From Cellvibrionales bacterium UBA1969 (GTDB lineage Bacteria > Pseudomonadota > Gammaproteobacteria > Pseudomonadales > UBA7434), in NCBI GenBank assembly GCA_002339085.1, contig DDDX01000064.1, positions 4,332-37,501 of the forward strand: a stretch of 33,170 nucleotides of DNA, in the 5' to 3' direction. How positions within the stretch are numbered: the stretch's first letter is position 1; each line of letters begins with the position of its first letter. The notes below the pieces were generated by a model. The model was not told the origin of the DNA and ran no database searches. It was given only the letters and a program-made list of their open reading frames with translations. Of the stretch, positions 1-8,900 are shown piece by piece. Both the position numbers and the translations under genes were made by a program.

Positions 1-373
1 AGGTCGCCTGCGCGATATTCACCAACCCCCCGTAGTTAATCTGCATAATTTTATGCTGCACGGCATTGAGCTGATCGGTTAATTTTCCAAACGGCATGAT
101 AGCGGCCGCATTGTAAACACTGTTTATGGGACCTAATTCGGTTATAACCTCGGCGACCACCCGCGTCACTGCTTCATAATCAGTGATATCCAGTTGCCAT
201 GTATTCAAGCCCTTAAATCCTTCGGCAGTGGTTGCCAGACCCTCAGCATTAACATCTAAAGCGGCAACCTTTGCGCCTTGCTTAGAAAAGTTTTGCGCAG
301 CGAGTTGGCCCATGCCACTGCCAGCACCAGTGATGACAATAACTTTGTCAGTTTTAGTTTTATCCGCTCGCAT
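1..373 (-). CDS. Short-chain dehydrogenase/reductase, partial (C-terminus beyond window edge)
   Basis: The first 124 codons of a minus-strand gene are open to the window edge, so the C-terminal part is missing. The start is ATG at 373 with GGAGAG just upstream. The N-terminus carries the SDR nucleotide-binding motif TGAGSGMG (about residues 15-22), an acidic residue after the second strand (LDVNAEG), the LDIT motif that contacts adenine, and NAAA in place of the usual NNAG. The SDR active site (Ser, Tyr-x-x-x-Lys) lies outside the window. The family performs NAD(P)H-dependent oxidoreduction of alcohols and ketones; the substrate cannot be told from this fragment. It starts 18 bp after the crotonase-like gene on the same strand, so the two are probably co-transcribed in a lipid or acyl-CoA pathway. 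Confidence 0.9.
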   Translation of the reverse strand, partial: MRADKTKTDKVIVITGAGSGMGQLAAQNFSKQGAKVAALDVNAEGLATTAEGFKGLNTWQLDITDYEAVTRVVAEVITELGPINSVYNAAAIMPFGKLTDQLNAVQHKIMQINYGGLVNIAQAT

Positions 374-391
374 TATTCTCTCCTTAGTCTT

Positions 392-1147
392 TTAGGACCG
401 AAAATTTGGCGGCCGCTTTTCAAAAAAAGCCATAATTGCCTCGGTGTTTTCAGGTGAGCCCACCTGCTCGGCCATCAACCGTGCTTCTATCGCTTGAGCT
501 GTTGCAATAGGCTGTTCGTGAGTCGCTTTTAAACAGCGCTTAGTTGCCACTAAGGCATTGACCGGCCACTGGGCTATTTCTTCAGCCTTTGCCCGCGCAC
601 GCGAGTGCAACTCACTGTCGGGGTAGGCACGACTGGCTAGCCCCAGAGACATAGCTCGTTCAGCATTGATCCACTCAGCAGTAAACATCACTTCAGCTGC
701 TGGTTGGGCGCCGATATTGGCTTGCAGTAAATAACTGCTAGAAAACTCAGGCACTAAGCCTAAATTGACAAAGGGAAAGCGCATCCGCAGGCTTTCACCA
801 ACATAAACCACATCACAATGCAACGGAATCGTTGCGCCTCCGCCAATCGCAATACCGTCAACCGCGGCAATTAATGGCTTATCGAAATTAGCCATAGCTG
901 CAGCACAATCATCAAACGGCGCACTGCCGTCATCGAAATTACCGCCCAGATCCATACCTGAACAAAAATTGCCGCCGGCACCCATTAACATGACCACATG
1001 GACATCATCATCTTGACGAGCCTGCTGCATAGCCTCAGCCAAGGCTGAAAAAAGCTGTCCATCAAGGGCGTTTTTTTTCTCAGGCCGGTTAAGGATGATT
1101 TCACAAATCCCATCGTGGGTGCTAATCAATAAATTCGCTTCGCTCAC
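392..1147 (-). CDS. Enoyl-CoA hydratase/isomerase (crotonase) family protein, isomerase-like
   Basis: A 251-residue crotonase-fold protein. It starts at GTG 1147 with AAGGAG upstream. The two oxyanion-hole regions are visible: GNFCSGMDLGG (about 59-69) and GIAIGGG (98-104). The two glutamates of classical enoyl-CoA hydratase are not in place: Thr106 follows GGG-Ala and Phe126 sits where the Pro-Glu-Ile glutamate is expected. Instead Glu134 occurs in LGLVPEFSSS, the pattern of delta3,delta2-enoyl-CoA isomerases of the yeast Eci1/human ECI2 type, where that glutamate is the catalytic base. I infer an isomerase that shifts double bonds in unsaturated acyl-CoAs for beta-oxidation, although other crotonase reactions are possible. 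It probably forms an operon with the SDR gene 18 bp downstream. Confidence 0.9.
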   Translation of the reverse strand: MSEANLLISTHDGICEIILNRPEKKNALDGQLFSALAEAMQQARQDDDVHVVMLMGAGGNFCSGMDLGGNFDDGSAPFDDCAAAMANFDKPLIAAVDGIAIGGGATIPLHCDVVYVGESLRMRFPFVNLGLVPEFSSSYLLQANIGAQPAAEVMFTAEWINAERAMSLGLASRAYPDSELHSRARAKAEEIAQWPVNALVATKRCLKATHEQPIATAQAIEARLMAEQVGSPENTEAIMAFFEKRPPNFRS

Positions 1148-1298
1148 AATGTGCTCCTTGTTAAGAATAAAATTTATAAGTCATCGGTTAATCAAGATAC
1201 CATACCGAAAATAGCTGGCCTTGGCAGTGATATGAACAGCCATTTATTCAGCAACTGAACCTGAGTGCCAAGTGATTAAACACATGGGTGAACAGCGA

Positions 1299-2441
1299 TT
1301 AGGCACGATGAGCAGCAGCGAGATAATCATGCGATTGCATTTCTTGCAGTCGCGAGCGGGTACGCTGAAATTCGAACGCCAAACGACCTGACGCGTAGAG
1401 ATCAGATAACCCGACCTCTGCCGAGAGTACAAGCTTAATATTTCGATCGTAAAACTCATCGACTAAATTAATAAAGCGTCGAGCACGATCTTCATTGTCA
1501 CGACCCATTTGCGGCACATCACTGATCAGTACCGTGTGAAATTCTTTAGCTAATTCTATATAGTCATTTTGAGAGCGAGGGCCATCACAGAGCGCATCAA
1601 AATCAAACCAGACCACATCATCAGACAAATACCGAGACTGGATGTATCGGCCCTCTATTTCAATCGGCACATCAACTTCGATATTAACCTCATTCCCTTC
1701 TTTATTTGGCGCAAGACGCTCAAAACTACTCATTAAACTGATATCGGCTCCTTGGTCTAGCGGGGTATAATACAATTGTGCTTGCTCGAGGGTTCGCAGC
1801 CGATAATCAACCCCTCCATCAACATTAATCACTTCGGTATGTTCTTTAACTAAATTAATGGCAGGTAAAAATCTAGCCCTTTGCAGGCCGTCTTTATAGA
1901 GCTCATCTGGCGCGATATTAGACGTGGCAACCAAACAAACACCGCGATCGAACAAGGCCTCAAACATGCCAGCCAGAATCATCGCATCGGTAATATCAGA
2001 AACAAAAAACTCATCGAAGCAAATGATACTTGCTTCCGCTGCAATCTTATCAGCTACTCGCTCTAAAGGGTTCTTTACCCCATCTAAATCGGTTAATTCG
2101 TGATGCACACGGCGCATAAAGCGATGAAAATGAATCCGTAATTTCGCCTCGCCTGGCAGAGAATCATAAAACATATCCATCAAATACGTTTTACCTCTCC
2201 CTACACCACCCCAAAAATATACGCCCTGCTCAGGCATAATCTTGCATCGAAGACCCATCAAGGCTGACAGCCAATGACCAACCCGCGCGCGTAAGCTTGG
2301 CACTCGAGCTTGACGCGCAATCAAACGGCCATACAAATTATCAAGTTTTTTTACCGCCATCGCTTGAGCCGCATCGTATTGAAAATCGGCTTTATCAAGA
2401 TCAACTTTGAAGCGTTCTAGGGGGCGCAAATGCTCTGTCAT
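1299..2441 (-). CDS. zapE: Cell division ATPase ZapE (AFG1/YhcM family)
   Basis: A 380-residue AFG1-like P-loop ATPase, the usual length for bacterial ZapE. The Walker A motif GGVGRGKT lies at about 78-85 and is followed by YLMDMFYDSLP. The Walker B motif CFDEF lies at 141-145, followed by FVSDITDAM, and a sensor-like ATSNIAP follows. In E. coli ZapE associates with FtsZ and the division ring and is needed under stress; mitochondrial AFG1 is the eukaryotic homologue. The start is ATG 2441. It is divergent from zapG-degS with 186 bp between the starts. The same genes neighbour each other in E. coli (yhcM, yhcB, degQ/degS), which supports the identification. Confidence 0.95.
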   Translation of the reverse strand: MTEHLRPLERFKVDLDKADFQYDAAQAMAVKKLDNLYGRLIARQARVPSLRARVGHWLSALMGLRCKIMPEQGVYFWGGVGRGKTYLMDMFYDSLPGEAKLRIHFHRFMRRVHHELTDLDGVKNPLERVADKIAAEASIICFDEFFVSDITDAMILAGMFEALFDRGVCLVATSNIAPDELYKDGLQRARFLPAINLVKEHTEVINVDGGVDYRLRTLEQAQLYYTPLDQGADISLMSSFERLAPNKEGNEVNIEVDVPIEIEGRYIQSRYLSDDVVWFDFDALCDGPRSQNDYIELAKEFHTVLISDVPQMGRDNEDRARRFINLVDEFYDRNIKLVLSAEVGLSDLYASGRLAFEFQRTRSRLQEMQSHDYLAAAHRA

Positions 2442-2627
2442 ATCAAATAGGGCAACAGGTTAATATCAGTATCCAGTGTAGATGGTCATCATATCACGAT
2501 ACTCATGTGACCAGATTAACCAGAGCTGGGTAGCTTAGCAATTAAATTTGGCCTCAATTTCATCACTGAAAACCCCGCAATAGTATTAAAAACAGCTATA
2601 ATAGACTTATATCGGGAGTGATAAATT

Positions 2628-3161
2628 ATGTTTGATTTAGGTTTTCTTATCTTTATAGGTTTTATTTGTTCAATAGTAGGCATTTTGCTGGGTGTCGGTC
2701 TATACCGCAACAACACAATATCTGAGAAACAAGCAGAACAACTGAAACAACAGTTAAGCGAGGCAAAAGCCAAAAACGATGCTTATCAGCAACACGTCGC
2801 CGATCATTTTTCCCAAACAGCGCTGATGCTCAATGACCTCACTGAAAAGTATAAAGACATTCATCAACACCTTGCATTAGGTGCCGAACAACTCTGTCGC
2901 GATGAAGAAGGCCACTCTCTACTGGTCGACTCTCCACTATCAGATGATATCAACCAAGCAAATCGACCTATCCAGCAACCCCTCGATTACGCACCTAAGA
3001 GCAATACAGAAAATAGCGGTACCTTATCCGAAGATTATGGCTTAGAAAAAGTGAATCTTAATGACACGCCCACCGAGGCAAACAACCCACCATACACTGA
3101 TGGCTTTGAATCAACTGATTCAGAGGACGACTTTTCAGATCCAAAAATTCATGCTGTTTAA
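2628..3161 (+). CDS. zapG: ZapG/YhcB family membrane protein (DUF1043)
   Basis: A 177-residue protein with one N-terminal transmembrane helix (about residues 3-25), then a heptad-rich coiled coil (about 32-60), the conserved HFSQTALMLNDLTEKYKDIH segment (about 60-79) and an acidic, low-complexity tail of roughly 85 residues. The helix plus coiled coil plus HF-x-x-x-A segment is the YhcB/ZapG signature. YhcB in E. coli sits in the inner membrane and links envelope growth with division. The start is ATG 2628 with GGGAG about 9 bases upstream. A TATAAT hexamer at 2597-2602 could be its -10 box, but I see no good -35. The tail is longer than in E. coli (about 130 residues in total there). The degS gene follows on the same strand. 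Confidence 0.88.
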   Translation: MFDLGFLIFIGFICSIVGILLGVGLYRNNTISEKQAEQLKQQLSEAKAKNDAYQQHVADHFSQTALMLNDLTEKYKDIHQHLALGAEQLCRDEEGHSLLVDSPLSDDINQANRPIQQPLDYAPKSNTENSGTLSEDYGLEKVNLNDTPTEANNPPYTDGFESTDSEDDFSDPKIHAV

Positions 3162-3273
3162 AACAGACCAAGACACTGAATATCTGGATAGAAACTTAAC
3201 TCCATTAGTGCATTATATTTCAAGATTAACCGACAATTTTGAAAACTGAAAAAGACACCATTAATTGGAGAAC

Positions 3274-4440
3274 ATGCAATTGTTGACTTTTGGTAAAAAA
3301 CATCTTAACCAAACACAGTCAGCTCTGAAAGGCCTAATAAACCGTTATGGCTGGCCTATCATTTGTGGCGTGCTTTTAGCTATCGTACTATTGCAACAGC
3401 AGCGACTCAATCAAGATAGCAGGTATGTCATCAACAGTTTTTCATCTGCTGTCGAAAAAGCCATGCCGTCAGTAGTGAATATTTATACCCAAAGAATCGT
3501 TTCCACTTCAACTTACTCGCAATCGATAAACCCTATTTTTCAGCGGTTTTTTAATTCAAAACAGGCTCCTACTACGAATAGAATTAAAAGCAGCCTAGGG
3601 TCCGGCGTTATTGTTAGCAGTGACGGATACATTCTAACCAACCATCATGTCATTCATCGCGCCGATAAAGTCAAAGTCGAACTAGCGGATGGCCGCAGTC
3701 GATTAGCAACCGTGGTTGGCTTTGACGAACCAACCGATTTAGCCGTAATTAAAATCGATATCAGTGACGTTTCCCCTTTGCTTTTTGGCAACCCTAGCAA
3801 TGTCAAAATCGGTGATATTGTATTAGCGATTGGTAACCCCTATGGTATCGGCCAAACAGTCACTCAGGGAATTGTGTCAGCCACTGGCCGACATGGCCTT
3901 CATATCAATACTTATGAGAAATATATCCAAACCGATGCAGCTATTAACAGCGGCAACTCTGGCGGCGCACTAATTAACAGTCAAGGCGACCTCATTGGAA
4001 TTAACAGCAGTCTTTATAGCCAAAATGGCGGCTCAAGCGGAATTGGGTTCGCCATACCCGTCGACATCGCAAGCTATGTGCTAGACAGCATTGTCCTAAA
4101 CGGGCATGTCATCAGGGGCTGGCTGGGCGTGGTCGTTGAAGATATTACACCCAATTTAGCCGAGGCCTTAGCACTAGAAAATCTTAATGGTTTAGTCTTG
4201 ACCGATATAAAGCCAAACAGTCCGGCTGAAACAGCAGGACTCCAAATTGGTGATATTATCACTCATATCGATGGCACAGCAATTGTCGACGGCAATATGA
4301 GTATGCACAGTATTGCTCAAACACCACCGGGCCAAAGAATCAGCCTTCGCGTTTTGCATCAGGGTGCTGAAAAAAGCTTTTTAGTCGAGATTGGCCAACG
4401 ACCTGAAAAAAATATTGGCCGTGTCAACGTCATCAACTAG
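3274..4440 (+). CDS. degS: Membrane-anchored serine endoprotease DegS
   Basis: A 388-residue HtrA-family protease with one N-terminal membrane helix (about residues 27-41), a trypsin-like domain and a single C-terminal PDZ domain (about 280-375). The catalytic triad is visible: His125 in TNHHVI, Asp155 in PTDLAVIKI and Ser229 in NSGNSGG. One PDZ domain and an uncleaved-looking anchor point to DegS rather than the two-PDZ, secreted DegP/DegQ. DegS senses misfolded outer-membrane proteins through the PDZ domain and makes the first cut in RseA, releasing sigma-E. I chose ATG 3274, preceded by GGAG at short spacing, over a TTG at 3265. The gene lies 112 bp after zapG, as in the E. coli neighbourhood. 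Confidence 0.92.
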   Translation: MQLLTFGKKHLNQTQSALKGLINRYGWPIICGVLLAIVLLQQQRLNQDSRYVINSFSSAVEKAMPSVVNIYTQRIVSTSTYSQSINPIFQRFFNSKQAPTTNRIKSSLGSGVIVSSDGYILTNHHVIHRADKVKVELADGRSRLATVVGFDEPTDLAVIKIDISDVSPLLFGNPSNVKIGDIVLAIGNPYGIGQTVTQGIVSATGRHGLHINTYEKYIQTDAAINSGNSGGALINSQGDLIGINSSLYSQNGGSSGIGFAIPVDIASYVLDSIVLNGHVIRGWLGVVVEDITPNLAEALALENLNGLVLTDIKPNSPAETAGLQIGDIITHIDGTAIVDGNMSMHSIAQTPPGQRISLRVLHQGAEKSFLVEIGQRPEKNIGRVNVIN

Positions 4441-4498
4441 AACCAAGGTCATCAAATCCTATGAACATTCACCTCCTCTCATTGCCAGCGACGATTGC

Positions 4499-4954
4499 AT
4501 GAAAATCTGGATCGACGCCGATGCATGTCCTGTTGCCATTAAAGAAATTTTATTTCGGGCAGCACAGCGACGAGAAATTTCTATCACACTAGTTGCCAAC
4601 CAATTAATTGCCGTCCCTCCTTCACCATTTATTAATACACTTCAGGTCAGCGCTGGATTCGATGTTGCCGATAATGAGATTATTCGTCTGCTCAACGCCG
4701 GCGATCTTGTAATTACTGCAGACATTCCGCTCGCCGCTGAGGCAATAGAAAAAGGGGCTAAGGCATTAACCCCGCGCGGAGGACTGTATACGCAAGAAAA
4801 TATTAAAGCGCGACTTACGATGCGGGATTTTATGGATAATCTGCGCTCCAGTGGCATTCAAACTGATGGCCCAGCCCCTTTAGCGCTTGGTGATCGGCAA
4901 AAATTTGCCAATCAACTAGACCGATTACTAACCCAATATCAAATCGGTGATTAA
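4499..4954 (+). CDS. yaiI: YaiI/YqxD family protein (UPF0178, DUF188)
   Basis: A 151-residue protein beginning MKIWIDADACPVAIKEI, the family hallmark: a PIN-like nuclease fold with conserved acidic residues near the N-terminus (Asp6 and Asp8). The motifs DLVITADIPLA and LTPRGGLYT further support the family. No biochemical role is firmly established. The frame stays open upstream to an ATG at 4391 inside degS, but all relatives start at the MKIW methionine, so I place the start at 4499, 58 bases after the degS stop. It is followed 18 bp later by the yfcH-like gene and is probably part of the degS transcript. Confidence 0.9.
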   Translation: MKIWIDADACPVAIKEILFRAAQRREISITLVANQLIAVPPSPFINTLQVSAGFDVADNEIIRLLNAGDLVITADIPLAAEAIEKGAKALTPRGGLYTQENIKARLTMRDFMDNLRSSGIQTDGPAPLALGDRQKFANQLDRLLTQYQIGD

Positions 4955-4972
4955 TGCCATGGAGCAACGCAT

Positions 4973-5863
4973 ATGAATATACTAATCGCAGGAGGTACTG
5001 GTCTTATTGGCACCGCACTCGAAAAACAATTTCGTCAAGGTGGGCATCAAGTGTGGATATTATCAAGACAAAAAAGCCAACGAGACAACTACATCTTTTG
5101 GCAGCCTGATCAGGAAAGAATTGAACTAGACACTGATTCAAAAATTGATACGGTGATTAACCTAGCGGGCGAAAGTATCGCCGACCACCGCTGGAATAAA
5201 ACCGTAAAAAAATCTATTTGGGCCAGTAGAATCCAAGCAACAAAACTACTTGCTGCAACAATACTCACGATGAAACACCAGCCCAAATTATTTCTTTCAA
5301 GTTCGGCTATTGGCATTTATGGCAATACTGGCGAAACCATCTTCGATGAACACAGTCTTGCAGGCAGCGATTTTTTAGCTAAATTAGCACTCGCCTGGGA
5401 ACACGCCGCAAAAACGACTGACTCTTCATCAATTCGCAGCGTTCAACTTCGTACCGGCGTTGTGCTCAGCCCTAAAGGGGGCGTTTTAGCGCGAATGCTA
5501 CTCCCATTTAAATTAGGCCTTGGCGGACCATTTAGCCATGGCAATCAATATATGAGCTGTATCAGCTTGCATGAAATCGTCAATGCCATTGAGTTTATTA
5601 TTCAAACTGAGTCGATTAAAGGGCCCGTGAATCTCGTCGCGCCAGAAGCGATAACGAATCGTCAATTCACAAATACTCTAGCATCATCATTAAATCGGCC
5701 TGCCTTTTTTACTATTCCAGCCATAATCGCTAGACTAGCTTTTGGTGAAATGGCAGACGCCTTATTACTTTCAAGTAGTCGAGTTAAACCGCAAGTGTTG
5801 ATTGACCATGGTTATCAATTCATTGATAAAGATTTGCGCCAAGCACTAGAAAAACTGCTATAG
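4973..5863 (+). CDS. yfcH: TIGR01777 family NAD(P)-binding epimerase-like protein (YfcH/SDR39U1)
   Basis: A 296-residue extended-SDR protein. It opens with the Rossmann motif GGTGLIG (7-13), followed by NLAGESIADHRW, typical of the TIGR01777 family and human SDR39U1. The active-site region has LSSSAIGIYGNTG with the Y-x-x-x variant, and the C-terminal DUF1731-like segment runs to the end. The exact substrate of this family is unknown. GGAG lies about 8 bases before the ATG. It is the last gene of the rightward zapG-degS-yaiI-yfcH run and converges on yhdP with 37 bases between stops; I see no clear terminator there. Confidence 0.9.
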   Translation: MNILIAGGTGLIGTALEKQFRQGGHQVWILSRQKSQRDNYIFWQPDQERIELDTDSKIDTVINLAGESIADHRWNKTVKKSIWASRIQATKLLAATILTMKHQPKLFLSSSAIGIYGNTGETIFDEHSLAGSDFLAKLALAWEHAAKTTDSSSIRSVQLRTGVVLSPKGGVLARMLLPFKLGLGGPFSHGNQYMSCISLHEIVNAIEFIIQTESIKGPVNLVAPEAITNRQFTNTLASSLNRPAFFTIPAIIARLAFGEMADALLLSSSRVKPQVLIDHGYQFIDKDLRQALEKLL

Positions 5864-5900
5864 CACTTAAAAAAAATTCTTAGTCATAGGGTTACAGTGA

Positions 5901-8900
5901 TTATTTCGCTGGGGTTTCATTATCAAAAACCTTGTCAAGGCGAAGCTTTGGATCCGCTAATGAACCCTCAACAATATATACCGCGCTAGAAAAACGATCT
6001 ATTTCGCTATCAAACAACTTAGTCGCGATATAAGTGCCAGCGGCCAGCGGTAAACCTCCAGCCAAAGCCGCAAACCACGGCAAATTAGCTTTCAAAGGCA
6101 AAGTTGCGATTAAATTAGCATCGATGGTAGAAGTATGTAAATTCGCCCTTCCTGACATCACAAATTCACTTGAAGGCGATAAAACATGAATGGGCCGATT
6201 AAGAAAAGCTATCTCACCTTGTGATAAATCGAGCCGGCCGCTGAGCCTCTCAAAGCTTAGTCCCTCACTATAAAGACCTGAAATATCTAACTTCATCCGC
6301 CGTATCAATGTATCAAAGTTAATTAAGCTAACCAGCTTGAGTAAGCCTTCTGCCGAACTCGATGCCGACAAAAATTTACCGTCATCAAAACTAAACCCTA
6401 AAGTACCTTGACTGTCTAATAGGGAGAGTTGCTCAGGCGATGCAGGCCATGTTAAATCCACTAGCAATTGAGATGATTGGCTGGTTAAAGGCAGATTTAG
6501 AGCATCCGTATCATTAATCACCTCAGCTAAATTATCGAGGTTATAACTATGCATTTTAATCGACAAATGAGACCGATGTTTTTTATCACTATCAATAAAC
6601 CAGTCTAAACCACTATCAACCGCCGAGCTTATCGCAACCCCATTAAACTCTGCCTTTATACCGTGAAGATGCAAAGATGATTCAGCTGGACTAAGTAGAA
6701 AATTCCATTTTCCTAGGGACCTCTCATTCAGCCATAAGTCATTAATAGCAACAGAACTGGCTTCTAATCGCTGGGAATCCAATAACGCTGAAAATTGAAA
6801 TTGTTCTTGGTCACCGGCGGTCTGTAATTTCAAGTAATCCAAGTCAAAAAGATAACGCTGTTGCAAACTTAAGCCAAAGGCATCTTGTTGATTATCCAAT
6901 TTGCTCGCCGACTGAAAGGATTGCGCTTCTGGCAAGCTGATCCTACCGGCTAACTCATCACTACTAACCACAAATTGCCACCGATCATTAGCATTTAAAA
7001 GGTCAATCTCTGAATTAGTAAAGGATCGTTCAAACGCCATAACCTGATCTACTTTAAGCCCTCTTATCGTGAACCCCATATCCAGTTTTTCGCCGAGATC
7101 AACCGCATCATATTGCTCTTGCTCACGAGTCACCGACTGTGTCAATGAAGCATAACGCTGATAAAAATCTAACCACTCATCTAAATTAGCTGTTTGAAGT
7201 TGACCAGATAATGCTAAGCCTTGCCATTCAGTATTAGCGGCAATCTTATCTAAGCCATCGTGATCGCCTAAATAAAAACCGCCATTTGTTAACTTAAACT
7301 GATGAAAATGTAATTGCCCTGTTAAGCGATCCTCAACACTGACAATCATCGGCTGATTCGATTGATTTAATTTCCATTGCAGTGTCAGGTCTGCAGTCTC
7401 AGCAAGCTCCTTTTTCAACTCGCCTGGAAAATTAAAGACCAAACCCTGCAGATCACTGTCGAGTGATAGCAATAGTCCATTCGTTGAATTTTCAAGTCTC
7501 ATTTTAAATGCTGCCTGACCATCGACCATTGCAAAGATAGGCAAGCTTAACCACTGAGATAAGCGCTCGGCACTGACTGTTGTCGCCGCATCAAGTTGAA
7601 AAGGAAAATAGGCAATATCGTTTTTTTGCTGTTGATAATCACCAAGAATAATATCCATCGGTTCACCCCAAAGCCTACCCGTTAACTGCGACACTAGACC
7701 TTGCTCAGAGGTAAATCGCAATGGACCCTGTAGCGCATGGATCGACAAATTAATATTATTCATCTCTATTGAAGTACCCATTAACTCTGTTCGAAAAGCC
7801 ACCTTCGGCCGCATTGCTTGACCAGATGGCAACTGAGCTTGACCAATAGGGACTTGAAGCTGCATATGCGCTTGATGCAAATCACCACTAAGCACCCAAT
7901 CCTCTACTGCAGACATATAATCCAACTTCAAAGGAGATTGCTGCAAAGCACTAATAACACTTTGTAAGGAGCCAGTTATGGGGGTTTCTATCGAAAACAG
8001 TGATCCATGACTGCCCACCTCGAATTCGGCCTCAGCATCGCTAAGCCTCAACTGTTCAAACTGTGCCTGAGGAATGGTCATTGATGAATGGCGGTTATTC
8101 ATGATAAATAAACCATCTAACTGTTCCAGTTTAGACCATCCACGATCGAACCGTAAACTTGCGTTAGCAACATTTAAATACAATTGAGTACTTCGGTGAG
8201 TTTTTTTATTTTTATCAAGTGAACCATGAAAAATAAATCCACCATCAATAATATTTGCGGCCAAATCAGCGTCAGTTAACCAAGTTAAAGTTTTATCTGG
8301 CAAGGTGTAAGGCAGAAGCTTAGGTAACTCTTTACCCTGACCATTCAAAACACCAATTTCCAAACTGATGTGACTAGCCGGTTGTTCAGCCTTCAGCTTC
8401 CCATTCAGTGAAAATCGACCAACATAATCAGCGGGATCGTTGGGCATAGAAAAATCTACCGCGTCACTGCTTAATAACAAACGTTGATTCTCAACAGTCC
8501 AATTTATCTGGGCTTTAGCTTGTGAAAAAACCAGTGGCTGAAGATAAACTTTAGGGAAAAAAATCGACAGCCCTGACTGATTTTTTATCTGCAAAAAGCC
8601 TTTATTGTCTTTGGCCTCAAGGTATATGTTAGCCTGCTCCAAGCCAGGTATACCTTTCCAAGCTGACAATTCAATATTTTCAAGTATAGCCTTACCCGAA
8701 AGGTTCAATTTATCAGCTAGAGGCAATGTCAATTCAACTTGCCGCAGACGTCCTTTAGGGTTTAATGCCCTTATTGATTCATATAGCTTTGGTGGCATCC
8801 ACTGTTGACTATTAATCAGTTGATTTAACTGACCGAGATCTAATAGAGAAGACTTCATTGTCAAAGAATGCCATTGCTCTGCTTGACCTTTTAAGGCTAT

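Noticed and set aside
2597..2602. TATAAT as a full zapG promoter
   Set aside because: The -10 box is perfect but no acceptable -35 lies at 16-18 bp, so I mention it only in the gene entry.
4391..4498. Upstream extension of the YaiI frame into degS
   Set aside because: Relatives begin at MKIWIDADACP; the extra 36 codons overlap degS and show no conserved pattern.
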